DNA of 55,309 nucleotides from Brasilonema sp. CT11 (GTDB lineage: Bacteria; Cyanobacteriota; Cyanobacteriia; Cyanobacteriales; Nostocaceae), in the NCBI RefSeq assembly GCF_017982655.1, contig NZ_JABXYX010000046.1, positions 1 to 55,309 on the forward strand. The letters run 5' to 3'. Below are positions 37,387 through 44,654 of the stretch, piece by piece (the first letter of the stretch is position 1; each line of letters opens with the position of its first letter). Made by a program: the position numbers and the translations under genes. Under the pieces are notes generated by a model, which was not told the DNA's origin, searched no databases, and was given only the letters and a program-made list of their open reading frames with translations.

Positions 37387-37512
37387 ATCCCCCCAACCCA
37401 CGCCAGGTGCTACAACGGGGGGAACCCCCGCAACGCACTGGCTCCCCTTAAAAAGGGGGGCTTCTAACCCTCTTTTACCCCCTTTTTAAGGGGGTCGCCG
37501 CAGGCGGGGGGA
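37387..37512. repeat. Large GATCCCCCC-type palindromic repeat
   Basis: It starts with GATCCCCCCAACCCACGCC, goes through CCCCTTAAAAAGGGGGG and CCCCCTTTTTAAGGGGG, and ends with GGCGGGGGGATC. Inner parts are palindromes of 14-18 bases. It belongs to the same repeat group as the insertion in the chelatase gene. Confidence 0.75.
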
Positions 37513-37527
37513 TCTTATCCGAACCCT

Positions 37528-37606
37528 ATTTCTTCATACATTTGTTGAAATTGCCTGCACGGGACGGAAATACACTGTTTGCAGACAATCCAGCGCGATC
37601 GCGTAG
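37528..37606 (-). pseudogene. Decayed 3' fragment of a NIL-domain ferredoxin gene
   Basis: On the minus strand the sequence reads CGATCGCGCTGGATTGTCTGC and continues closely parallel to the end of the ferredoxin gene at 44162-44566 (CGATCGCGCTGCATTGTCTGC). One cluster cysteine codon is changed to Trp, and a small deletion shifts the frame after VCKQCIS. Only the last 25 or so codons are present. Confidence 0.65.
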
Positions 37607-37678
37607 CGGCTCCCTGCTGGAGCATCGCCTAAATCGCCAAAATCTATCTGTTGCTTCTTTACCCCTGACACCGTTGGT

Positions 37679-38773
37679 TCAGTCCAATGGTGTGTAAATA
37701 TCTTCCGAGTTAGGATTGAGATAGGGACGCTCTATGTCAAGCCCCAACCGCTCAAAGTGTTGGATAATATATTTCATCCGAGCATCTGAAGATTCATCAC
37801 CGTTTTGATGAGCTTCAAGCATTGCATTGGCAACAATTTCGCAGCGGTTTTCTCCAAACTGTTGTTGATTTACAAACTTGAGTTCAGAAGCAGGAAATTC
37901 GGCTAACCCAATACCAGGTGCGAGTACCTTGGTAAATATCGGAACCTGCTCCCGAAAATCAGATTTATTTTCTGCATAAATCGTCTGTAAGACTGGTAAA
38001 AGAATTTCTTTGTATCGGTAAGACTCATCTGGATTATAAGAAAACTTGAGAAATCCTGAGTTATACAACCTGTAGTTCAAAGGGTTGTGTAATACCTCGA
38101 AGGCGAAGGGGACTTTAAGTTCATTCAATTTTGTCGTTAAATATTTCATAGCCCAAACAGCAGCTTCCGGACTGAAGTTGAAGTAAACAACTATTCCCTC
38201 ACTGTGAAATTTCATAGGCGGTAAACCACCTACACCATCGCCATTTGCTCTATACCTATTTCCATTAATAAAGCTAGAAGGTAACAATACTGCTACTGGA
38301 TCGTTTACAGTAGCTGATTGCAAGGATAATGGAAGATGACGTTCTCGCTGGATGTGTTGAATGAAAGTATCAAATTCTGCGGCTAGACTACCATCAGCTT
38401 CCTGTCTAAGGATGTGGTATCCTGGGTGAAAAAAACCTCTCCCATGATTGTTTTCGTCCAGTTTTTCATAAAAATCCCAGTTTATTTCTCTGGAATCTAT
38501 TTCTTGTAGAATTTGTTCGTTCGTCTTAATTCCTGGGCTGACTTCTGTTGTACGCGAACCTTCAAAGTAAATGCTACATATAAATTTTAATAACTGAGAA
38601 TTTAAATATTTATACTGGATATCCTGAGGCATTTTTTGTAGTTGTGCCACAGTAGCAGCAGGAGTTTCTATAGGAGGATAGTCAGAATGACTGATGCGTA
38701 ATTCGGAGAACTCTATTTGAATGTTGTCAGCAATATCGTGTAAAGTCTCCTCTAAATTAGGTGGTAATTGCAT
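37679..38773 (-). CDS. HopA1-family lyase, LxmY/TvaD-like (copy A)
   Basis: A 364-residue protein of the HopA1 effector family. Shared with copy B at 40780 are YFNFSPEAA, PFAFEVLHNPLNYRLYNSG, PIFTKVLAPGIGLAEFP and FGENRCEIVANAMLEA. In class V lanthipeptide and thioamitide pathways such proteins remove phosphate from phospho-Ser/Thr of a precursor peptide, giving dehydroamino acids, together with an APH-type kinase. Here the kinase (39200) and the precursor (40501) lie upstream on the same strand, with two repeat blocks in between. It is probably soluble; no signal or membrane segment is seen. An effector role, as in Pseudomonas HopA1, is less likely given the neighbours. Confidence 0.75.
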   Translation of the reverse strand: MQLPPNLEETLHDIADNIQIEFSELRISHSDYPPIETPAATVAQLQKMPQDIQYKYLNSQLLKFICSIYFEGSRTTEVSPGIKTNEQILQEIDSREINWDFYEKLDENNHGRGFFHPGYHILRQEADGSLAAEFDTFIQHIQRERHLPLSLQSATVNDPVAVLLPSSFINGNRYRANGDGVGGLPPMKFHSEGIVVYFNFSPEAAVWAMKYLTTKLNELKVPFAFEVLHNPLNYRLYNSGFLKFSYNPDESYRYKEILLPVLQTIYAENKSDFREQVPIFTKVLAPGIGLAEFPASELKFVNQQQFGENRCEIVANAMLEAHQNGDESSDARMKYIIQHFERLGLDIERPYLNPNSEDIYTPLD

Positions 38774-39199
38774 GATAGATTCTCTTACATTTTGTTATTG
38801 ACACAGTATTGAATCAGGGAGTTTTTCAATTTTGCAAAAATATGTTTGTCATTCTGAGCGTAACGAAGTGAAGCGAAGAATCTCGCAAGATGCTTCACTA
38901 CGCTACCCTTCGGGAAGCCGCCTTCGGCGTCTACGCTTCGTTCAGCATGACAGTAAACTTACACATTTGGGATACTCCCATCTTGCTCCCTATTTTATTA
39001 CCAAAGCGGGCAAGATGCCCGCACTACGAAATAAAATCAATTTAGGGAGCATCCTAATGCAGGCAAAAACGTGTTTGTCATTGCGAACAGAGCGAAGCGG
39101 AGTGAAGCAATCGCAAAGTCTAGATGCTGCGATTGCTTCGCTCCATTTCATTACGCTCGCAATGACAAAAGATGTTTTTACACATTTGGGATGCTCCCG
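38774..39199. repeat. Intergenic region with two GTCATT...GAAGC repeats and a GGGAGC-type inverted pair
   Basis: No gene is visible in these 426 bases. Dispersed repeats lie at about 38850-38952 and 39078-39168 (GTCATTGCGAACAGAGCGAA and CATTACGCTCGCAATGAC form inverted ends of the second). The words ACACATTTGGGATACTCCC (38960) and ACACATTTGGGATGCTCCC (39180) bracket the second repeat as near-identical copies. The block separates the two genes of pair A. Confidence 0.7.
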
Positions 39200-40345
39200 T
39201 TAAATTGACAGAAACTTCTCTGGCTTACACAGTAATTGTGTAGCAATGAAAAAATATAGCTCCTGATGATTTAAAGCCATCTCTGGCTGAAGTTGAAATT
39301 CTGCTAGGAGTTGATAAATCAAACCAAGTCCAGCAAACTGAACAACCCGCTTGAGAAATTCTGGATAATCTTCTAAAATATTTGGATAAGCATTAATATA
39401 AGCTTTTGTGATGGCTACAATTGAAGGACGAACAACTCCTAGAGGGATTGTGGCTAGCTGTATAGATTTTTTAATATCAATAGCAGGATGTACAATCATA
39501 CTATTGAGCCAGAAGAGAAAATAGCCAAGAATTGCTTTTCCTAAATCGCAAGCTGGATCGCCCCAACTACATGCTTCCCAATCAATCATCTTAATTAGGC
39601 TTTTATCACAATCCGGAATTTCCAATTCTAACTTCTCCCAATGTCTAGGTATGAAAATTTTCTGAAATTGAATATTATTGTGTGTTAAACAGCAGTGGCG
39701 ATGATTCAACACCAACTCTGTAACAATTTCCCTCACAACTTCAGATTGTTGAAAAATACCAATAATTCTCCAGGAAACAGCTTGAGTCTTCTTTAAACTC
39801 TCAGGTTCAATTCGGCTAACAAGATATTCAGAAAGATAATCAGGATAAGGAAGTTGGTAGTTAAGTTTAGATTCTTCCAATTTAGTCAAAAAAGTGTCGC
39901 ACCCCTGACAATTTATCGTCTGTGAATGTAGTTTTGCTAAAGTCGTTCCTACCAACTCTGCAAGCGCTATTGGGAAAGCTTCCTGATTTTCATAAAAACT
40001 TTGTAAGGTAATATAATCATTTGGGCATTTGTATATTAGTATCGAATTGCTGTCATCAAAATGCAGGACTTCTGGAATTAATGATGAAGCAGAATCTAAA
40101 TCTTTGTGAGACTGCAAAAAATTATCAAGCTTCCACTCTTTAGAAATTCTAACATCGTGATCGAGACTTCTATAATCAGGTGTCTGCTTAATAAATAGCT
40201 TCTCCTGCTTTTGAGGAATATCGATTACCCAAGAAAAAGTCTTGCTATTAACGTCAACTTTCAGATAGTCTAAGTCGTCTTTTTGAAATATAGCAGCATC
40301 AATTAAGTAATCAAATAAGTTTTTATAGTTAAGTGTGATAGCCAC
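39200..40345 (-). CDS. APH-type kinase, LxmK/TvaC-like (copy A), with degenerate catalytic loop
   Basis: A protein of about 381 residues of the aminoglycoside phosphotransferase fold. A GTG start at 40345 (VAITLNYKNLFDYL) aligns with the start of copy B (MTFVLSSQNIFNYL) and follows AAAGAAG; the upstream ATG at 40414 lies in a hairpin and is less likely. The Lys for ATP is in KLFIKQ, and the DFG-like IDWEACSWGDPACDLGK is kept. The catalytic loop reads HNNIQFQK (222-229) where copy B has HNDLKLNN: the base Asp is Asn and the metal-binding Asn is Gln. It is therefore probably inactive as a kinase or has a changed role. Confidence 0.75.
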   Translation of the reverse strand: MAITLNYKNLFDYLIDAAIFQKDDLDYLKVDVNSKTFSWVIDIPQKQEKLFIKQTPDYRSLDHDVRISKEWKLDNFLQSHKDLDSASSLIPEVLHFDDSNSILIYKCPNDYITLQSFYENQEAFPIALAELVGTTLAKLHSQTINCQGCDTFLTKLEESKLNYQLPYPDYLSEYLVSRIEPESLKKTQAVSWRIIGIFQQSEVVREIVTELVLNHRHCCLTHNNIQFQKIFIPRHWEKLELEIPDCDKSLIKMIDWEACSWGDPACDLGKAILGYFLFWLNSMIVHPAIDIKKSIQLATIPLGVVRPSIVAITKAYINAYPNILEDYPEFLKRVVQFAGLGLIYQLLAEFQLQPEMALNHQELYFFIATQLLCKPEKFLSI

Positions 40346-40410
40346 AAAAAGCTTCTTTATTCTTATCAGACGAGTGTGTTTTCTGGACTTGGTGAGTTGA
40401 ATTAAATAAA

Positions 40411-40440
40411 TCATAGAGTGGAGGTTAGCCCACTCTATGA
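40411..40440 (-). terminator. Hairpin between the precursor gene and kinase A
   Basis: A perfect 11-base stem, TCATAGAGTGG and CCACTCTATGA, with an 8-base loop, followed on the minus strand by TTTATTTA. It is a weak or partial terminator. In RiPP operons such sites let the precursor be made in excess over the enzymes; that role here is inference. Confidence 0.55.
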
Positions 40441-40500
40441 TTTAACTAGAGAAAATTAGTTTTCTGTTCCAAGTGTTAAGCTTTGGACAAGCAATTAAGG

Positions 40501-40695
40501 TTAATTACACAAAAGTAAGCTTATGTGGCTGGGACCACGAGTAAGATCGACTCCTCCTGTTACTTGAACTAATTCACTATCAGTCAGTTCATTCAATAAG
40601 TCTTCAGAATCGGCAAACAAGTCAGTTCCGGCGACTGGGACATCATTGACATCATTCTTGATGTTATTTGTGATGTTCTTATCTGTATTTTTCAT
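40501..40695 (-). CDS. RiPP precursor peptide with double-Gly leader, lanthipeptide-like core
   Basis: A 64-residue peptide from ATG 40695 (an in-frame TTG at 40737 would add 14). The acidic leader of 48 residues ends in LLNELTDSELVQVTGG, the classic ELxxVxGG leader pattern of double-glycine precursors. The core after GG is VDLTRGPSHISLLLCN, with one Thr, two Ser and one Cys near the end. Ser59 and Cys63 could form a five-residue ring after dehydration; Ser56 or Thr52 could give larger ones. The gene lies between two HopA1-plus-kinase pairs on the same strand and is followed by a hairpin. No C39 peptidase or exporter gene is adjacent. Confidence 0.7.
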   Translation of the reverse strand: MKNTDKNITNNIKNDVNDVPVAGTDLFADSEDLLNELTDSELVQVTGGVDLTRGPSHISLLLCN

Positions 40696-40779
40696 GAGTT
40701 GAGTGTTTTTTAATGTGTTCTTAATTACTATTATCAAATCCTTTATACAAAGTATTTATACCATAAGGAGTAAATTCCG

Positions 40780-41901
40780 TCACAAGTTCAACGGCGTATA
40801 TATGTCAACAGAGTTAGCATTGAGGTAGGAACGCAGCAATTCAACTCCCACTTGTGAGAATTGCTTGAGGATAAAAGTCATCCGCCCCTGGGGGGAGTTA
40901 TCAAGCGAGTGCCAAGCTTCCAACAAACCATTGGCAATAATTTGGCAGCGGTTCATCCCAAAGCTTTCTTGTTCTGCAAATTTTTGGTCTGGTTCCTCTG
41001 CTAAACCAAGCCCTGGTGCCAGGAACTTGGTGAAGAGGGGGATATCTGTGTGAAAATGCGCTTTTGTTTGTGCGTAGACACTCTCAAGCACCTGCCGGAC
41101 GGCTTCATAATTACTCTTCTCGAAATACAGGACTCCTGAGTCATAGCGCTTGTAATCACCTGGGTTGTATAGCACTTTAAAAGTAAAGGGAATTGAGATA
41201 TCGTTTAACTCGCGCGTCAGACTGTCCATAACCGCTGCTGCACCTTCTGGGCTGAAATTGAAGTAAATTCGCACGATTTCTGGCTGGCGGTTTGGATGAG
41301 TATAACTTCGTGGTCCTGCATTGCTCACTGCCATGTAGAACCCGCTTTGCACAAAATTTTTCGGCATTCGGATAGCTACCAACTCACCTACAGCGGCAGA
41401 TTGTTCGGCGAGTTGCAGATGCTTCTCTGGTTCAATGTATAAAGTTAAACCGCCCTTGGTTACAGCAAGAGTGCCATCACTTTCTTGCCTCACCACACAC
41501 CAACCTGAGTCAAAATAGCCGCTGCCTTGATTGGACGAGTGCAACCGTTCGTAAAATGCTATATCTACTCCAAGGCGGGTGTTATTTTCTAAATCCTGCT
41601 GGAGTGCCAAATTATCTGAATCGGCATTTGGTGCGAAAGCTGCTCCCATAGAACCGTTGTAATAGATACCGTAGAGAAACGATCGCAGTTGCAAGCTAAA
41701 ATACTTCTTCTGAATCTCCGCAGGCATTTGCTGGAAGCGGGTGACTACCTCATCTGGTAATTCCCAAGGTTTGTAATTTGGATGGCTAATAGAGAAGTTG
41801 GAGTGGATTTGCACATTGCTGACGATATCTTGCAAAGTATCCAGCAGTTGTTGTGAAGCAGAATCTGGCTGTTGAGTTTGAGAAGAATTTTCTAGTTGCA
41901 T
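40780..41901 (-). CDS. HopA1-family lyase, LxmY/TvaD-like (copy B)
   Basis: A 373-residue HopA1-family protein. Conserved parts are SGYFDSGWCVVRQESDGTLAV, IYFNFSPEGAAAVMDSLT, PFTFKVLYNPGDYKRYDSG, PLFTKFLAPGLGLAEEPD and SFGMNRCQIIANGLLEAW. Family function: elimination of phosphate from phospho-Ser/Thr in the precursor, in concert with an LxmK-type kinase (here 42264). It ends 84 bases before the precursor start at 40695, so precursor and enzyme pair B can share a message. The first 30 bases of the gene are part of a 49-base direct repeat with a second copy at 42125-42173. Confidence 0.78.
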   Translation of the reverse strand: MQLENSSQTQQPDSASQQLLDTLQDIVSNVQIHSNFSISHPNYKPWELPDEVVTRFQQMPAEIQKKYFSLQLRSFLYGIYYNGSMGAAFAPNADSDNLALQQDLENNTRLGVDIAFYERLHSSNQGSGYFDSGWCVVRQESDGTLAVTKGGLTLYIEPEKHLQLAEQSAAVGELVAIRMPKNFVQSGFYMAVSNAGPRSYTHPNRQPEIVRIYFNFSPEGAAAVMDSLTRELNDISIPFTFKVLYNPGDYKRYDSGVLYFEKSNYEAVRQVLESVYAQTKAHFHTDIPLFTKFLAPGLGLAEEPDQKFAEQESFGMNRCQIIANGLLEAWHSLDNSPQGRMTFILKQFSQVGVELLRSYLNANSVDIYTPLNL

Positions 41902-42173
41902 ATTGTTTCGTCGCGATTAAGTAGGTGGGCGGGAAAATTTATCGGTGTGTCATTGCGAGCGAAGCGAAGCAATCCCAGTCATTGCGAACGAAGCGAAGCA
42001 ATCCCAGTCATTACGAACGAAGCGACAGCGTAGTGAAGCAATCCCAGCCCTTGCGATTGCTTCGCTCCACTCTGTTCCGCTCGCAATGACAATTCATAAC
42101 TTGGGTTTGATATAAATTACACATTTGAGTTTGAGAAGAATTTTCTAGTTGCATATAGTTTCGTCGCGATTAA
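41872..42173. repeat. 49-bp direct repeat flanking a GAAGCAATCCCAGTC tandem repeat
   Basis: Bases 41872-41920 and 42125-42173 are identical except for one base (GCATATTG against GCATATAG). Between them lie three units of about 32 bases starting CATTGCGAACGAAGCG or similar and ending GCAATCCCAGT, then an inverted end (GCTCGCAATGACA). The first copy spans the start codon of copy B of the HopA1 gene, so the 5' end of this gene has been duplicated around a repeat insertion. Confidence 0.8.
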
Positions 42174-42263
42174 ATATCAATCTGGGAGCATTCCAAATGC
42201 AAAAAGACCTGGCGATTATAAATCGCGGCTACACAGACAAAGCCTGCCTCCGCAGGCTAAAGA

Positions 42264-43484
42264 TTAGTCCGCGAAGGCGGACTTCGTTTGTGTAGCCCCA
42301 GACTTCCAGTCTGAGGGCAATTTAGTCCCAAACTGAGTGAGTTCTGTCGCTGCAGTTCCGAAAACAGTCGCTAAGGATTGTTCCGGACGACATAACAAAC
42401 TCTTGGCAACCTGAAGCATACAAATCCCTTTGTTGCCAAAAGATTTTTCGTACTGAATCATTGCTTGAATTTGTTGAATTAATGCTAAACCAGCAAATTG
42501 CACGACTCGCAGCAAAAAATTGGGGCGATGCTCTAAAATCTCCGGAAAGTTATCGAAATAAGCGCTAGTCAAAGCAGCAATGGAAGGTTGAAGCTGTTCT
42601 AGGGGTGTCATAGCCAGACGCAGAGATTCTTCGATAGTTAGAGACTTACTAATGACTAAGCTACTCAGCCAGATTTGCAGGTAGCTGGCAATCAGCGTTC
42701 CTAAATCAAAGGCAGGATCTCCCCAAGAAGAACGCTCCCAATCAATCAGCCGTACAATGTTGGGAGTTTCTTGCTGCCATTCTTGCTCCCAATTATTGTG
42801 TAGGAGAATGTTGTTGAGTTTGAGATCGTTGTGAGTCAGGCAACAGGGTTGGAAAGTATCGGCAAGTTCTCTCATTGCTTGCCCTAAGCTTTCGTATCGC
42901 TGATAAAGCTTAAAGAATTTCAGCCCATCAGCAGGAACTATACCAAAAATTTCTGGTCCAATCCGTTCTATACTACGAATCCAGTTAGGTACATGAGCAG
43001 GGCTGAGATTATTAGGTTTTGCCGAGAAGAATTCCTGATACTCTTGGCGGTTGAAAGTGGCTCGATGGATGGTGGCGAGAATGGTGGCGATCGCCTCGCC
43101 AATTTGAGTTGGGAAAACATTCTCGTTCCCGTAGAAATTTGCTAAATCCCGATAGTCATCCAAGTAGCTGAAAACAATGATAGAATGTTGCGCCTCAAAA
43201 TGAAGCGCCTCTGGCATCCAAGCTCGAAGGTAGCTAAGTTCTGAAAATGTTTGTAAAAACTCTTGAATTCGCCATTCACTCAAAAACTCGCCCGCTGTTT
43301 TGCCTTCTTGATTGTGTCGTTCTTGCTTAATCAGTAGTTTCCGACTTTCTGGCAAAGTCAGTAATAAGTTAAAGTTTTTTGCTCTTATCGGTTTAACTTG
43401 ATACAGATCTGACTCCAACTGAGTACAGAGTCTATGCTCAACTAAGTAGTTGAAAATATTCTGAGAACTTAATACAAATGTCAT
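42264..43484 (-). CDS. APH-type kinase, LxmK/TvaC-like (copy B), catalytic residues intact
   Basis: A protein of about 406 residues from ATG 43484 (MTFVLSSQNIFNYL); the frame extends upstream to 43595, but that part is repeat-derived. Features of the aminoglycoside phosphotransferase fold: LLIKQ with the ATP-binding Lys, the catalytic loop HNDLKLNN at 218-225 with base Asp220, and metal-binding Asp248 in IDWERSSWGDPAFDLG. In class V lanthipeptide and thioamitide biosynthesis this kinase phosphorylates Ser/Thr of the precursor so that the HopA1 partner (40780) can eliminate it. The C-terminal tail comes from CTGGAAGT-type repeat DNA and may not belong to the original protein. Confidence 0.78.
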   Translation of the reverse strand: MTFVLSSQNIFNYLVEHRLCTQLESDLYQVKPIRAKNFNLLLTLPESRKLLIKQERHNQEGKTAGEFLSEWRIQEFLQTFSELSYLRAWMPEALHFEAQHSIIVFSYLDDYRDLANFYGNENVFPTQIGEAIATILATIHRATFNRQEYQEFFSAKPNNLSPAHVPNWIRSIERIGPEIFGIVPADGLKFFKLYQRYESLGQAMRELADTFQPCCLTHNDLKLNNILLHNNWEQEWQQETPNIVRLIDWERSSWGDPAFDLGTLIASYLQIWLSSLVISKSLTIEESLRLAMTPLEQLQPSIAALTSAYFDNFPEILEHRPNFLLRVVQFAGLALIQQIQAMIQYEKSFGNKGICMLQVAKSLLCRPEQSLATVFGTAATELTQFGTKLPSDWKSGATQTKSAFAD

Positions 43485-44161
43485 AAACCATCGTCGTTTG
43501 ATATATCGATCCTGCTGGCTTTGAGGAATTGCCCAACTTCTCCTCTTACACTTGCCCAAGCGACTAGAAGTCGCGGCTACACAGGCAAAACCCACCTGCG
43601 TGGGTTTAAAACACCTGATTTTTTGTTAGTCCGCGCAGGCGGTGAGACAGCGCTGCAGGAGGGTTTCCCTCCGTAGGCGACTGCGAACCCGAAGGGACTT
43701 TGTTTGTGTAGTAGCGACTTCTAGTCGCCCAATACTTTTCAAACATCCTCTTACAGCGTATCATTTTTTGCTAATGTCTCTAGCGCTAATACCGTTACAA
43801 GCTTGCGGAATCGGAAAAACTTTATCGTACATTAAAGGGGGGTTAGATCCCCTTTCAAGGGTAGGTTTTTTGGAATCTCGAAAATAGTTGAGAAAATTCT
43901 CAGGTATTTAACGTAGTTTGGTCGTTTCAGGATTTAAGGGTCGGCTGAAATCGTCAAAAAATGACCAAATCCAAAATACCTACCTTTGTAAGGGTTAGAT
44001 CCCTACGTCTACACGTAGCACGCCAGATGTCTCAAGTCGGGAAACCCGCCCACGACACTGGCTCCTCAGTTTTTGTTGGGTATTTCAACCCCAACTCAAA
44101 CTGTCTTTAATTTTGAATTTTGAATTTTGAATTTTGAATTGTTAACTGCCCTGTGCCTTCT
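43485..44161. other. Repeat-rich intergenic region with a nested inverted-repeat element
   Basis: No convincing gene. 43560-43740 holds palindromic repeats (GACTAGAAGTCGCGGCTACAC and its inverse TGTGTAGTAGCGACTTCTAGTC bracket the block). 43833-43870 has a GGGGTTAGATCCCC-type palindrome. 43902-43981 holds three nested inverted pairs: AGGTATTT/AAATACCT, TTTGGTC/GACCAAA and TTTCAG/CTGAAA. 44110-44143 repeats TTTTGAATT four to five times. Confidence 0.65.
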
Positions 44162-44566
44162 TCATAAATTAGTCGAAATTGCCTGCACCGGACAAGTGGG
44201 AATACATTGTTCGCAGACAATGCAGCGCGATCGCGTAAACGTCAGTTTATAACTTTCGGGATCAAGATTGAGAGCTTGTGTTGGGCAAACTCCTGTACAC
44301 AAGCCACAGTGGACGCAGGAATCTTCATCAATGGTGATTTCTCCTAAAGCTTGAGATACAGTGATGTTTTGCGATCGCATCCACTCAATCGCTGCATCCA
44401 ATTCATCAATATCTCCCGAGAGTTCCACCACCAGTTTACCGATTTGATTTGGTGCAACCTGAGCGCGAATAATATTTGCAGCAACGTTAAAATCTCTTGC
44501 CAATCGATAAGTGACTGGCATTTGGACGACACGTTTGGGAAAAGTCAGTGTGACTCGTTTTTTCAC
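44162..44566 (-). CDS. NIL-domain protein with two [4Fe-4S] clusters (ferredoxin-like)
   Basis: A 134-residue protein. Residues 1-75 form a NIL domain (VTLTFPKRVVQMPVTYRLARDF; AIEWMRSQNITV), a ligand-binding fold also found in methionine transporters. The C-terminal half has two cluster motifs, CVHCGLCTGVCP and CIVCEQCIPTCP. Such proteins are common in cyanobacteria and may serve in sulfur-amino-acid metabolism or as electron carriers; the role is not settled. A decayed fragment of a paralogue is at 37528-37606. Confidence 0.85.
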   Translation of the reverse strand: MKKRVTLTFPKRVVQMPVTYRLARDFNVAANIIRAQVAPNQIGKLVVELSGDIDELDAAIEWMRSQNITVSQALGEITIDEDSCVHCGLCTGVCPTQALNLDPESYKLTFTRSRCIVCEQCIPTCPVQAISTNL

Positions 44567-44654
44567 TTAGACCTCCGTAGGAGTGTGGAAGCCCTGCGTT
44601 TTTAAACCAGGGAGGAAACACGACTCAGGCAGTTTTAACTGCCGTCCAAATATC

